Below the pieces are notes generated by a model. That model was not told where the DNA came from. It made no database searches and saw nothing but the letters and a program-made list of their open reading frames with translations. Both the position numbers and the translations under genes were made by a program. Source: Gaertneriomyces semiglobifer (taxonomy: Eukaryota; Chytridiomycota; Chytridiomycetes; Spizellomycetales; Spizellomycetaceae). From it: a stretch of 64,000 bases of DNA. Of this stretch, positions 1 through 10,328 are shown piece by piece. Each line of letters begins with the position of its first letter. Positions within the stretch are counted from its first letter, which is position 1. The DNA lies in the NCBI GenBank assembly GCA_025558075.1, contig JAHLKF010000004.1:124001-188000 (forward strand), read 5' to 3'.

Positions 1-270
1 ATCAGCCTTGGTCATACCAATACCCGTGTCACGGATGTCGAGGGTCTTCTGCTCCCTGTCGGGGATAATTTGAATGAAGAGGTTCTTTTCGGCCTCGAGG
101 ACTGACGGGTCCGTCAGCGATTGGTAACGGACTTTGTCGAGGGCATCGGAGGCGTTAGAGATGATTTCTCTCAGAAAGATTTCCTTGTTTGAGTAGAAAG
201 TGTTGATGATGAGGGACATCAACTGGGAAATTTCTGCCTGGAAGGCAAATGTCTCTTGTTCTTGAGCCAT
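1..270 (-). CDS. HSP90: Hsp90 molecular chaperone, N-terminal part (truncated by window edge)
   Basis: The reverse strand reads 90 codons from ATG at 270 to the left edge with no stop. It gives the start of the Hsp90 GHKL ATPase domain. The N-terminal strand begins [10 protein letters not shown], followed by the helix with [16 protein letters not shown], which carries the catalytic Glu and the Asn that binds Mg-ATP. Next is the [10 protein letters not shown] loop, whose Asp contacts adenine. Hsp90 is the cytosolic ATP-dependent chaperone for kinases and other clients. Only about one eighth of the protein is visible, with no intron in this part. The upstream region holds a TATA box and a heat-shock element array, annotated separately. 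Identification is secure; whether it is a heat-inducible or constitutive paralogue cannot be decided from the coding part. Confidence 0.97.
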   Translation of the reverse strand, partial: MAQEQETFAFQAEISQLMSLIINTFYSNKEIFLREIISNASDALDKVRYQSLTDPSVLEAEKNLFIQIIPDREQKTLDIRDTGIGMTKAD

Positions 271-449
271 TGTGTATATATATGTATGTGATGTTGCCTG
301 GGAAAGTGGGTGCTTGGAGTTCGACTGCTCAACAGATTTAGTGTTGAGAGGGTAAAAAGTAATAAGTCGAGGGGGAGAAAGAGGAGAACACGATAAGTTA
401 ACTAACGAACTAAACGAACGGGCGGGAGGGGGGTTGAAGACCCACTCAC

Positions 450-457
450 CTTTTATA
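450..457 (-). promoter_or_regulatory. TATA box of the Hsp90 gene
   Basis: Read on the minus strand this is TATAAAAG, a perfect TATA box, about 180 bp upstream of the Hsp90 start codon and just downstream (in transcription direction) of the heat-shock element array. The same octamer precedes the strongly codon-biased transporter gene at the right end of the window. Confidence 0.7.
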
Positions 458-479
458 GTTTTGCAAATCACGCCCTGGA

Positions 480-517
480 CGTTCCTCAAAGTTCGTTGAG
501 GGTTCTGTCGAGTTCCT
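480..517 (-). promoter_or_regulatory. Step-type heat-shock element array
   Basis: Four TTC units begin at 482, 492, 503 and 513, about 10-11 bp apart in one orientation. This is the step-type arrangement of HSF1 binding units (direct repeats separated by about five bases) rather than the head-to-tail perfect element. It lies about 25 bp upstream of the Hsp90 TATA box, where HSF sites normally sit. The repeat is seen directly; HSF binding is inferred. Confidence 0.6.
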
Positions 518-1389
518 TTGGCTGCAAGTCGTTTCCGCAGCAGCTCAATTCAGTCTTTTGAACGGGGGAGAAATCAGTCGATCTGCGCCGAGAGAAAAGT
601 TCCAATTGGGTTTTCCAGAGGCTTCTGCGTCCTTCCGTTTCTTGTTGCCATGGCGATGGGCTACCCACACGTTGCCATTGACGGGGGCACAGTCGCGGTA
701 TTTGGGACAATTGGGTGGCATAGTTGTAAGCTCAATGGCACAGTCATGTGCTTGGACGCTCTGTCGTTCGAACGCATTCTCATCATTTCGCAGTTTGAAT
801 TGCGTCCGGTAATTGAGCACAGTTAGTGATAAGTGTAGTTGCTTATCAATAACCATTCACGACCCGCACGCGTCCGCATACATTATACAAGATCAAGAGA
901 GTGCATCCAGCCAACTTCCAGAACTCGAATTCAAGATGGGAGAGACACATAGGAAACAGGTAAAACAAGTACAGCAGATGGTAATACTCTGTGGTGTTCC
1001 ATCCAAAGCATAATGTTGCATATCGACAAGAATGAGAGCAATGATGCAGTCCTCTTATTCATCTGGTCTGATCTGGTTAATAGCAGCTCCTTATGGTCCA
1101 TTGTGTTCTCACAACCATCGTCTTGGGTTGCATGTGCAGCTCTGATCTATCGATCTACGCTGTGCAGAGTACGTCGCATAACTTCGCATTCTGGATCTTG
1201 TGGAGTGTATGCAATCCCTAGAGGAGATCACGTGACTCACACGGATCCGACGGACATAGACGCGTTCCTTGCAGCCATTCCACTTGTTATTTCGCAAGGC
1301 ACTGAACGGACACTCGCTGAAAGGAATCAGCGCACACTCAAGCATCCAACAGATCAAATCGCAGGCGGGAGCAGGAGTAGAGTGGAGCA
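518..1389. other. Intergenic region between Hsp90 and PSMA3 (no gene seen)
   Basis: About 870 bp separate the Hsp90 promoter elements from the divergent proteasome gene. Short open frames on both strands overlap one another and show no domain or biased codon use, so I read this as non-coding promoter sequence. Confidence 0.6.
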
Positions 1390-2217
1390 ATGACGTCCAT
1401 CGGAACGGGCGTAAGTATCAACCCACCGCGAACGTATGCATTCATCCTTTCTGACACCCAGATCATATAATCCACCTAGTATGACCTCTCGTCAGCAACA
1501 TACTCGCCAGACGGCCGCATCTTTCAAGTAGAATACGCCAACAAAGCCGTCGAAAACAGCGGCACCTGCATCGGTATCCGCTGTAAAGATGGCGTGGTCC
1601 TCGCGGTTGAGAAACTCATTCAATCAAAACTCCTCATCCCAAAGTCAAACAAACGCATCCAAACCGTCGACCGTCACATTGGAATAGCCACAGCAGGCCT
1701 CTTGGCAGATGGGAGACATCTCGTCAACCGTGCACGTGACGAGGCCCAGAACTATCGCGATACCTACAGACAAATCATCCCAGCCCGGATGATAGCGGAT
1801 CGTGTCGCACAATATGTTCAGGCATACACTCTCTACTCCAGCGTGCGGCCATTCGGTATATCTGCCATCGTTGGAGTCATGGATCGGGACGGCCCCGCAA
1901 TGTACATGGTCGAGCCTAGTGGTGTGTGCTATGGTTATCACGGTTGCGCAATAGGAAAGGGCCGCCAGGTTGCAAAAACTGAGATTGAAAAACTGAAGCT
2001 CACGGAGCTGTCGTGTCGTGAGGCTGTCAAGGAGGCGGCTCGGATAATCTACACCGTTCATGATGATGTAAAGGATAAAGATTTTGAGCTGGAGCTATCA
2101 TGGGTTTGTGAAGAGTCAAAGGGAAGACATGAGTTTGTACCACAGGATGTGTGGGACGACGCAGTCCGCGCAGCAAAGGCTAGCCTTGAGAGTGATGACG
2201 AGATGGAAGAAGATTAG
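1390..2217 (+). CDS. PRE10: 20S proteasome alpha-type subunit (alpha7/PSMA3, yeast Pre10)
   Basis: Two exons, 1390..1410 and 1480..2217, with a 69-nt intron (GTAAGT..CTAG), encode 252 residues, a normal length for this subunit. The short first exon gives MTSIGTG and the second resumes with [13 protein letters not shown], the alpha-subunit N-terminal signature that gates the 20S channel. The body matches PSMA3 closely ([49 protein letters not shown]). The C-terminal tail is acidic (SDDEMEED), as in PSMA3. Alpha subunits are non-catalytic and form the outer rings of the core particle. The start was chosen because it supplies the conserved N-terminal residues through a canonical splice. Confidence 0.95.
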
Positions 2218-2542
2218 TCTCTGCCATAGTTTCAAATCACACATTTCTTTCTCTGTCAAATACAATCTTCCCTGCCATCTCGACTTTTTTGGGCAAGGTG
2301 CATCTCTTATTGGTTTCATGCTTGGAAACCTGGGCGGCGCTTTGCCTGATCAGCATGGACAACTAATTCCATCCGCTAGTTCTCATTATGCTCATGACAT
2401 TCGATGGGGGATCGATGAGTAGCGCAAAAGGCGAGGCAGTTTGCGATACCATGTGGTTGACCGCAGCATCAAGACTCCCAAAGGCTGCAATTACTATACG
2501 AGTACTGCCGAGCGTCTGGACTACATATATTACCACAATTGT

Positions 2543-5500
2543 TCATTTATATCCCATCTGAACTTTGTACTCCTCTATCTCCCTCTGTGAAATCTTATCC
2601 CTGGGTCCCCACATAGAACTTCTCCGCGGAACAATCGGCTTTTTTCTCATTCCTTCCCGGAACACGTCTGCAAATTACAATGTCAATGATGCGTCCAAGC
2701 ATGCCAGCGAGCCAAAAAAAAAAAAAGGAGAAATGCTTACCTTCCAACGGCGGGCCTGCTTGTGGCCCTCCAAATACGTCATCCGGATCCGTTCGCTGAT
2801 GAATATGAATCAATTTCATCAACTCAGGTGTATGGACCCAGTCCGGTTCCAATGTTTTGGCCTTTTTGGCCACAGGAGTTTCTGCAGTGCCATAGTCGTC
2901 CTCACTATACTCATCCTCACTATCTGAGTAATCACTCGGTGGTTCAGGAAGATTGCCGTTCTCGTCCACAATGGAAGTGACGTGCTTGTGGTGTTTAATC
3001 GGTCTTTTGCGTTTGGAAGATGATGAAGAAGACTCTCCAAAAAGTGCTCCTAACACTGGGCTGCGAATGTCGGTATGGGATGATGACAGTGATATTGCTT
3101 TTGATGTATGGCTAACGATGCTCGTGCTGGTAGTAATGGCAGATGTAAGCTTTTGGCTCGGCTTTACCAGTTTGGAAGGTTTGGACGCATCCGTCGGTTT
3201 GCTAAAGCCTGAGGGCGGATGTTGCTTGCCTGCAAGAGGCTATTCAACCATATCCAGTGTCAGTACAGTCCAGAGAGACACAGATTACTACAAGGTGTCC
3301 TCACCTTGCTAGGCTGAGCAATTACCCTGTTATTCTGTGCAGTTTTCATCGCGGTCGGCTTGCTAACAATGGCCTTCTTCCGTTGCACCTCCTCCTCTCG
3401 TGCTTTGGCCTCTTCTTCCCGACGCCGCAATTCAGCCTGCTGTTTCTCTCGGGTGAGCTTCAGCCGTTGTTCTTTCGCTTCACGTAGCTTTTGTCGTCGT
3501 TCTACATCAGCTTGTTCCTGTGACAGCGTGCACCAAGCTATCAGCCATTGAACAACAGCAAATTCCTTACGAGAGCCACCCACCTTTCTTTTGCGCTCCT
3601 CGGCCTCGCGTTGTGCCTTTCGCATCTCCGTTTCGCGAGCTGGCTGAACCTTGGCTTGCGACATCAACGATGAGCCGCTCTTACTAGAAAGTGTAGAAGT
3701 CTTATACAAGGATATGGTTAGCAAATGCTCGCGGTGAAAGGAAATCATCACTGAACCAGTCATTACCATAACTCTAGTGGCAGCAGGTAGCCCAGATTTT
3801 ACGGCAACTGTAGCTTTTGGAACCCGCATTGGCTTACTCAATCCGCTTCCCGAACTCGACGCACTCCCGGCGCTTTCCACCGAAGAGTTGGACGATCTTA
3901 ATCTCACTATGTCAGACGGCACAATCAATTTGTCTTTCGGATCGTCCAAATCCATGCCATGCGAGTCCTCAGCCATTCTCGCCTCCGCAGCCTCCGCAAC
4001 ATCAGTAGAATCGTCAGTCTCTAGCGCAGAATTGTTGGTTCCAGCATTAACAACCGGCTCATCGTCATCTGACTCATGTTCCACCATTTGGACTACACTA
4101 ATGTCAGCAAGCTCCTCATGTTCGCTCTGATGACTTTCTTCATCACTATCCCGAAACCAGTCCACAATATCTCTTTGCTGCCGTGCCTTCAAATCTTCCA
4201 TATCAGGACTTCCAGGCATGCAACTAACAGCATCTGCGTAGATTGAGGATCCGGAATCGTTCGCGCCCAATGAGGACTGCGACCTTCCAGATGTTCTTTC
4301 AGCAGTTACAATCGCGATATCGGTCGACGGCCCCGATGCGACTTCCTCCACCGATTCTTCCACCTGTGATAGTGAATTTTCCGATTTGGCTATCGCACCT
4401 TCTGAAGGGGTACTGGGCGCACCTGATATTGAGTGTTTCGGTGTAGTGCCTTTAGATGCATCATCAAGACTTGATCGTGGCCGAACTGCGGCCATTCCGG
4501 CTGACTTGGGAGGCACCTCAATAATGATGCTTTTTCCCGACAATCGAGATGACTTTCTCCCTTCCTCAATTGAGACACCGCTGCTGCCATTAGATGATGT
4601 GCTTTTAGTCTTTTTCTGTTTCGCGAGAACCTCTTTCATTGACGACAATTGATATTGCCATGCCTTTTGTCCATGGGCAACAGGCACTTCCGATTGTGCA
4701 GACTGTGCTACTTCCGGGATAGCCCGCGGTTTCACGACTGATTCGCTGCCCTGTGGTGCAGGGACGGGGTCACGATTTAGCTGAGGCACAATCGCGGCCT
4801 CTTCCTGACTTTCTATGGTATTCGGCCGCGGTGCCGCCCTTGGTGTTGGTGCAGCCATCTCTGCTACGCTCAAACGACTTGTTGCAATGGTATCTGTCGA
4901 TCGGTCAGCAAAGGACTCGAAGGATGTTCGGGGGTTGAAATCCTCCTCTGAATCTTCATCACTTTCTACTACTCGGGATGCCGCTAGTCTTTTGGTCAAT
5001 GTCGGAATTCTCATTGGGCCACGAGACGCTAATGATGAATCGCGCGTGATGAGTCTCGATCTGACTTCAGGCTGTACCCGTTGTGACATTGGTTTGGCTT
5101 TGATGACAGTGGGAGGTGCCTCAACCTCACTAGGATCAGATTGCAATTGTGAGCGCGGCGTTGGCGCGCTGACATCCGCCTGCCCCGGCGTTATAGAAGC
5201 TGTGCTGTGGTCTTTACGGACAATACTATTCTCCAGGCAGCCCACCTCTGTATGGTTAACGACTTGTTCCGGCGGACGTGTGGACGGGTTGCTGCTTAGG
5301 GGTAATTCATGTGTTTTATCGGGTAGAATGCCCGGATTGGATGGTGCGACATCGTCTCCTTGAGCGTATCTAACGGCCTTTTTCACATCCCTTCCAGGCA
5401 GCACACGAGATTTTTCAATGTCTTGCTCGCGTTCCTCCTCCGTCTCGTCCTCCTGACAAGAAGCAGATGTTGCACGCGGTCGCAGAACCACGGCCGGCTC

Positions 5501-6010
5501 TCGCTTCGCTCGTTTCAACTTTTCTCCCTCCTTGGCCAACGGTCCGGGCCTGAAAACGGTACCAATACTATCGCGTATGCTCGACTGTGGCGGGTTCTCC
5601 TGGGCCGGCTCAGTGGATGGCTTTCGTTTTCGCTGAACCGTTGCCGGAGCAGGGGTGTCGGTGGTCGTATATGGCTGAAACAACTTCCTTGGCAAAGCTG
5701 AATCCATGGCTGGCGAATCATCATTGTCCATCAGGTGTACCATTTGACTCTTTATTCTTCCAGGTGTCTTTAGCATTTCATGTGGATTACTCAATCCCTC
5801 CCCAGTCATAATTCTTTGCCAATAATCAAAGACAAAGCTCAAAGCCTCGTTGGTATCCTGCTCTGCATTCTCACATTCATCGTTGACCGCTTTTACGACG
5901 TGTTCACGAGCATCTTTCAAGAGCGGCATGGTCTTTGCCTTGGCCAACGCAGCAATCGCAGTCTTGCTCTTTGTCCCTACGCGGGCTCTTGTAGTTTTTG
6001 CTTTCGCCAT
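2543..6010 (-). CDS. SLI15: INCENP/Sli15-Pic1 homologue, chromosomal passenger complex scaffold
   Basis: Inferred exons (transcription order): 6010..3767, 3679..3584, 3517..3305, 3239..2741, 2667..2543; 1058 aa. INCENP binds and activates Aurora kinase and carries it to centromeres and the spindle midzone. The first 100 residues hold the likely Survivin/Borealin-binding segment (LSFVFDYWQRIM). A long disordered Ser/Pro-rich middle leads to a charged single-alpha-helix/coiled-coil region (residues roughly 790-880). The C-terminus carries the Aurora-binding IN-box: LPEPPSDYSDSEDE, then DWVHTPELMKLI, DPDDVFG, PPLEDVFREGMRKK and the phosphorylatable RRSSMW (TSS motif), which appears only after the last intron is removed. 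The 87-nt intron 3680-3766 needs a TAAG acceptor four bases past an in-phase-breaking CTAG, so that junction is the least certain. An in-frame TTG lies upstream; ATG at 6010 is preferred. Confidence 0.88.
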
Positions 6011-6425
6011 GGCCAATTGGATTCACCAGCTTAAATTAATGGTACAGATTCCTCCCGCGACTTCCAGCGATCCCCGCATGTAACCCATGAAGCCACACGG
6101 TAACGGGTGCGTGTGAAAAGTTTGTACGCTGATCCTCACGTTAGCATCAAACGAAATTTGGAGGCGGGGCCTCTTACTGAGGCAGGTTGTCGTCCACCGG
6201 ATCGTCCGTTCCAGATAGGAGTGCCGTGAGTGAGGAAGATTGGTCAAGTATGGTTTTGGCGGTGGGTGGAAACCATCTGGTGCCAGCGACGCGCAGGAAC
6301 CCAGCTTTTACCTTCGGACACACGGTTTGCTCGAAAACCATATCGCCTTGCACCGGTTTGGCTAACTCGCCGTAGCGGGAAACAGGACAGAAAGAGAACG
6401 CTGAGAACCGTCGAATTGAACCAGA

Positions 6426-6680
6426 ATGGATGCACAAAAGAAATCCGCGAGCGAGACCCTCGACATTCTACACGAAATCTCATTGATCCTCAATACTGGA
6501 CTGGATCGAGAATCGCTAGCGCTCTGTGTGTCGTTATGCGAGAACGGCGCTAATCCTGAAGCCCTTGCCGCTGTAATTAAGGAACTGAAACGTGAAAGTC
6601 GCGCGATACATGAGCTTCTAGCCCAGGAAGCTGCGTCAGGCACCGAGAATCTTGCCGAGGCGGCTGGACGAGTGATGTAG
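6426..6680 (+). CDS. MZT1: Mitotic-spindle organizing protein 1 (MOZART1), gamma-tubulin complex subunit
   Basis: A single exon of 84 residues. The central region (SETLDILHEISLILNTGLD, ALCVSLCENGANPEALAAVI, KELKRES) is the diagnostic MOZART1 helical fold. Family members are 70-85 aa, so the length is right. MZT1 binds the N-terminal extensions of gamma-tubulin complex proteins and is needed to recruit gamma-tubulin complexes to spindle pole bodies. The gene is divergent from INCENP, with 415 bp between the start codons, so the two mitotic genes share one promoter region. Confidence 0.92.
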   Translation: MDAQKKSASETLDILHEISLILNTGLDRESLALCVSLCENGANPEALAAVIKELKRESRAIHELLAQEAASGTENLAEAAGRVM

Positions 6681-6976
6681 AGCTTCGAGGCACCTGAAAG
6701 AGATCAAGAACGTTCTGAGATTTTTCTTCGCTGTGCATATCCTGGACACGGAGACATTGGACGATATCCTTAAAGGGCGAGTGCGGTCGACACTCGAAGC
6801 CATACCTTTGCCGAAGCCATGGAGTTGACCACATGCCACGGTACTAAACGAAACGGAACCGTCCACACCAAAAAGAAATGTCTCAGCAAAATCTATTATA
6901 TAGGTTGAACAACAGTGTAAAACTACCTATGACCAATAACAAACTGTTCTATTCCGTGGCTTTGCGAGAACGCAGC

Positions 6977-8247
6977 TTACAGCCCGGAAGCGTTGAGGTT
7001 GTCCCTCAAGATGATGGCATTCACTGTCGCAAAAACAGTTTTGATTTGAGAAGTATCAGTCGCCCAAGTGAAATGTATGTACATCTTCTTGTCGGGCGTC
7101 CTGTTGAGTTGCACAAACTTGTGGGCGAAGAATTCCGAGGCCGCCTCGAATTTCTCAGGGCCTAGAGTAAAGTCCGAATATCAACACAATGAAGCTTACC
7201 GAGAAATACCACACTCAGGAATAGTTCTCACCTGTGTATTCGGGAAAGTGGTCTTTCACTGGTATTCTCTTGATCTTATACTTAAATAGGTCAATCTTGT
7301 TCAAGAACAGAATAATGGATGTTTTACGGAAAAGCGGGTGATTGCAAATGGAGTCGAATAGGTTGAGTGATTCCAGCACTAGAAACGGCAGCCTGTTAGT
7401 GCGGGTGTCCTAACACAGTGTGAGAAAGTGCCTAATGAGGGCGTACTTCGATTCGTTGTGTCATCTTCGAAACACTTCTGATCGTAGGCACTGATAGCCG
7501 CTAAGAAAATGATGCTGTGCACGTCGTCAAAATACGGCGCCCATTTCTTCCGCTCGCTCCGCTGTCCACCGACGTCGAAAATCCGGAAGGTTATGCCATT
7601 AATGAGGAACCGATTCTCAGTTATGGTGGTAGTCATAACTCGTGCATGCAAGATATCGTTGTCGTCAGGTACATAGTTATCTTGACAGATACGTTCAACT
7701 TGGTTCATATAACTGGGAGGACAAACTTCGTAAGCTTTCCGTTGGCATAAGGAGAGAGATGAAGTCGTGTTGACACTTACTATTGACAAGAGTCAATTAA
7801 CTGAAATTCGCTCGATCGCGCAAAGCATGCCTGAATCCCTTCGTCTTTCCAAAGGCCTTTGAGCGCTGCCAGGACATGCGCGGGTACTTTCTCTCCCTCA
7901 CCGAATGACGGAGGAGAAGCCATTATTGTCGCAGCTTTTGCAGCAGATGACGGGTCCGAGTATGCTATCCCCAACTTGCCCATGGCACCGATGAGCGCCC
8001 TCGCAGACGACATGAGGTTTCCAAGAATGGCTGGTCGATAACTCAGTCGCTCAGTCTCCGTAAAGGGCACGCCATGGATAAGCTTGAATTGCTTTAAAAC
8101 AGTTGATTTTCCGGATTCACCTGCACCAAGCAAGAGAAGTTTGAACGCCTTCTCTTGTGCTTTCGCTTCCTCGCGCATTTGCCGATCAATGGCGGCCGTG
8201 CGCGCACGAGCCTCAGTATCCTCAGGGCTACTAACACAGGAGCCCAT
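6977..8247 (-). CDS. Heterotrimeric G protein alpha subunit with unusual switch I and G5 motifs
   Basis: Exons 8247..7781, 7712..7447, 7378..7232 and 7161..6977 (introns 68, 68 and 70 nt) give exactly 354 residues, the classic G-alpha length. The N-terminus MGSCVSS has Gly2 for myristoylation and Cys4 for palmitoylation. The P-loop is [13 protein letters not shown], switch II is [13 protein letters not shown] and the G4 motif is FLNKID. Two motifs differ from consensus. Switch I reads [13 protein letters not shown] where RVKTTGI is normal: the catalytic Arg and Mg-binding Thr remain, but the conserved Gly is Thr. The G5 loop reads TWATDT instead of TCATDT. The C-terminus NLNASGL lacks the Cys modified by pertussis toxin. 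It acts at the plasma membrane downstream of seven-TM receptors. An in-frame ATG upstream at 8292 would spoil the myristoylation site, so ATG 8247 is chosen. Confidence 0.93.
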
Positions 8248-8956
8248 CTTCGCGGTGAATCCTCCGGTGGTCACTGCTAAGTCCCTCCGCAAGCGGTTTC
8301 GAATGCTCGTTTCTCGGAGTCCGTTTCAAAGTGCCCCAACAACAAGCAATCACAGAACCATAAAGAAAACACCAGTCGCTCGTCTATAAAGATTACCGAG
8401 TTCGTCGTCCCGAGCCCAACGGCTTTCCCGCGTTCCCGAGACCCACAACTGTCGTGCGTTGGGGCGCTTCTAAATATTATCCTTTTAAAGCTGCGGTCGG
8501 TCGCAGGCAGCACTCCCGTTTGTGGTTTACGCAGCGCACGTCAGGGACCGTTCGATACCGATGGCTGCCCTACTGTGACCTTCTCTTTCCGGACTCAGCG
8601 ATTCTTTCAGGAGCGGTCCGCACTGCCAAAATGTATAAATATAAACTCTGCGGGTCTTCATCTGCACGCCTGTCAATAAGCATTATGTAAGCAACACGAA
8701 GGTGCGACATTTCCGCACGTCCCACTTGACTGCACTTGACTTATTTGACTTGTGAGTCAGACAATCGCCTTTGGCTTTCACGTGTTTCATGTGATTGCGC
8801 TCACATGACTGCAGTTGAGCACGTGAGCGGCACAGTCATAAACGCCGCCGTTTTTGGATGATCAGTTTAAAAGTGAGAAAGGACAGGCGGACTGATTGGG
8901 AATTTGGTGGGAAACGACGAACAGAAACGCAGCGAACGAGAGGTTGTTTAGAGCGA
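8248..8956. promoter_or_regulatory. Divergent promoter with AP-1 and clustered E-box motifs
   Basis: This region separates the G-alpha gene from the RGG-protein gene. It contains a perfect TGAGTCA (AP-1/Gcn4-type) at 8753-8759. Four E-boxes (CANNTG) fall within 47 bp: CACGTG at 8779-8784, CATGTG at 8788-8793, CACATG at 8802-8807 and CACGTG at 8820-8825. The cluster is close to the RGG gene start. The motifs are seen directly; bound factors (bHLH, bZIP) are inferred. Confidence 0.45.
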
Positions 8957-10328
8957 ATGAATTACTACTCGCAACAGCACGGTGCTGCCGCAGCTGGCCA
9001 GGTGGCTACTGCTGGCCAAGCTGTTGTTTCTCAACCTCCTGTGCGCTATGGGGCACAACAGGCTGCTCAGAAGGCAAACCCGTCGGCTTATGGGCAAGAG
9101 GCGATACAGGCGGCCGTTCAGGCATCAGCCTATGGCTCCGTTCAGCAACCACAGCAAGCTCAAGCCCAACCGGCGCAGTACTATCAACAGGCTGCTGCAA
9201 CTGCTGCCGCTGCGTACCCTGTTTACCCACAACAACCAGCTTATCCAGGCTATCCCCAGCAATACTATCAGCAACCGGTCGCCGCTTATCCACAGCAGCA
9301 GCAGTACGCTCAGCAGTATGCAGCCTATCAATATCCGACCGCTGCTGCTCCTGTTCAAACTCCAGGTGCGTATCCGGGGTATCCTGCAAATGCGTACTAT
9401 CCGCAGTCTCAGCAGTCGGTAGCCCCTGCAGTACCGGCACAACCATACCATCATCAGCCGCCTCCGCCGGCGGGTCCTCCCCCGAGCGATCCCAATTATC
9501 GCGCTGACCACCTTAGTGGACGAGGCGGTGTTCGAGGAGGTAGGGTTCCAACAAGAAGCGACGGAGTGAGTCCTCGAGATGAAGGGCGGCCTTTAGCTGG
9601 TACATCGTCAAGAGGCCCTCCGCCTCCTCCCGGCTCGGACGTGTTTGATCCCTATCGCAACTCCAGAGGAGAGCGGGATTATCGGGGAGGTGGGTATGAC
9701 CGTGGATATGATCGTGACAGAGGGTACGATCGTGGGTATGATCCAAGAGCTCGAGGTGGTGGCAGAGGCGGATATCGCGGAGGACGCGGAGGCTATATTG
9801 ACGATAGAAGTTTCCGTGGACCGGGCGGTCCTCCTCGTCGTGACCCAGGATACGGAGGTTACGACCGTGGAATGGATTATGGACCACCGCCCAGGACTCC
9901 TCGTAGTGTCCCAGGCGCATATCGTGGCGGTTATGACAAGAGACCGGATCGTGGAGACCGTGACCGCGATCATGGTGGTGTGCAGAAGGTGAGCAAACAA
10001 AGCAGAGTGAGTGTCTCTTCAGAAGAGCACACATGTGGACATTTGGGCTTGCACCGAATGATGGTGGTTTTCAATTACTCTGGGCAATTATCTAACTTAT
10101 ACCTTCTGCTAGCGACGTCGAACACAGAACATGGATGTGCGGCTGGACCATCGTCGTTTGGGTGATTATGAATTTGATGAGGACATCTCAGAAGAGATGA
10201 GACGTGCTGGCGGTCGGGGCGATCGAGGGGAAGTGATTATGGAAGATGGTGTTGAAGCGTATTATAAGAAGTCGTTTGTTGAGGATCCTTGGGCAGACTT
10301 AATACCTGATGAGATGCCTGTATTCTGA
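8957..10328 (+). CDS. RGG-box, Q/Y/A-rich low-complexity protein (probable RNA-binding)
   Basis: Exons 8957..9988 and 10113..10328 flank a 124-nt intron (GTGAGC..CTAG), the longest confident intron here; the product is 415 aa. Residues 1-170 are rich in Gln, Tyr, Ala and Pro (repeated AYP, QYY, YPGYP), like prion-like domains of RNA-granule proteins. Residues 180-340 are RGG/RGY/DRGYDR repeats typical of arginine-methylated RNA-binding segments. The C-terminal 70 residues are ordered and charged (DVRLDHRRLGDYEFDEDI, YYKKSFVEDPWADLIPDE). I see no RRM or KH domain and do not recognise the C-terminal motif. An in-frame ATG at 8858 exists, but the compositionally distinct start MNYYSQQ at 8957 is more likely. 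Confidence 0.8.
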
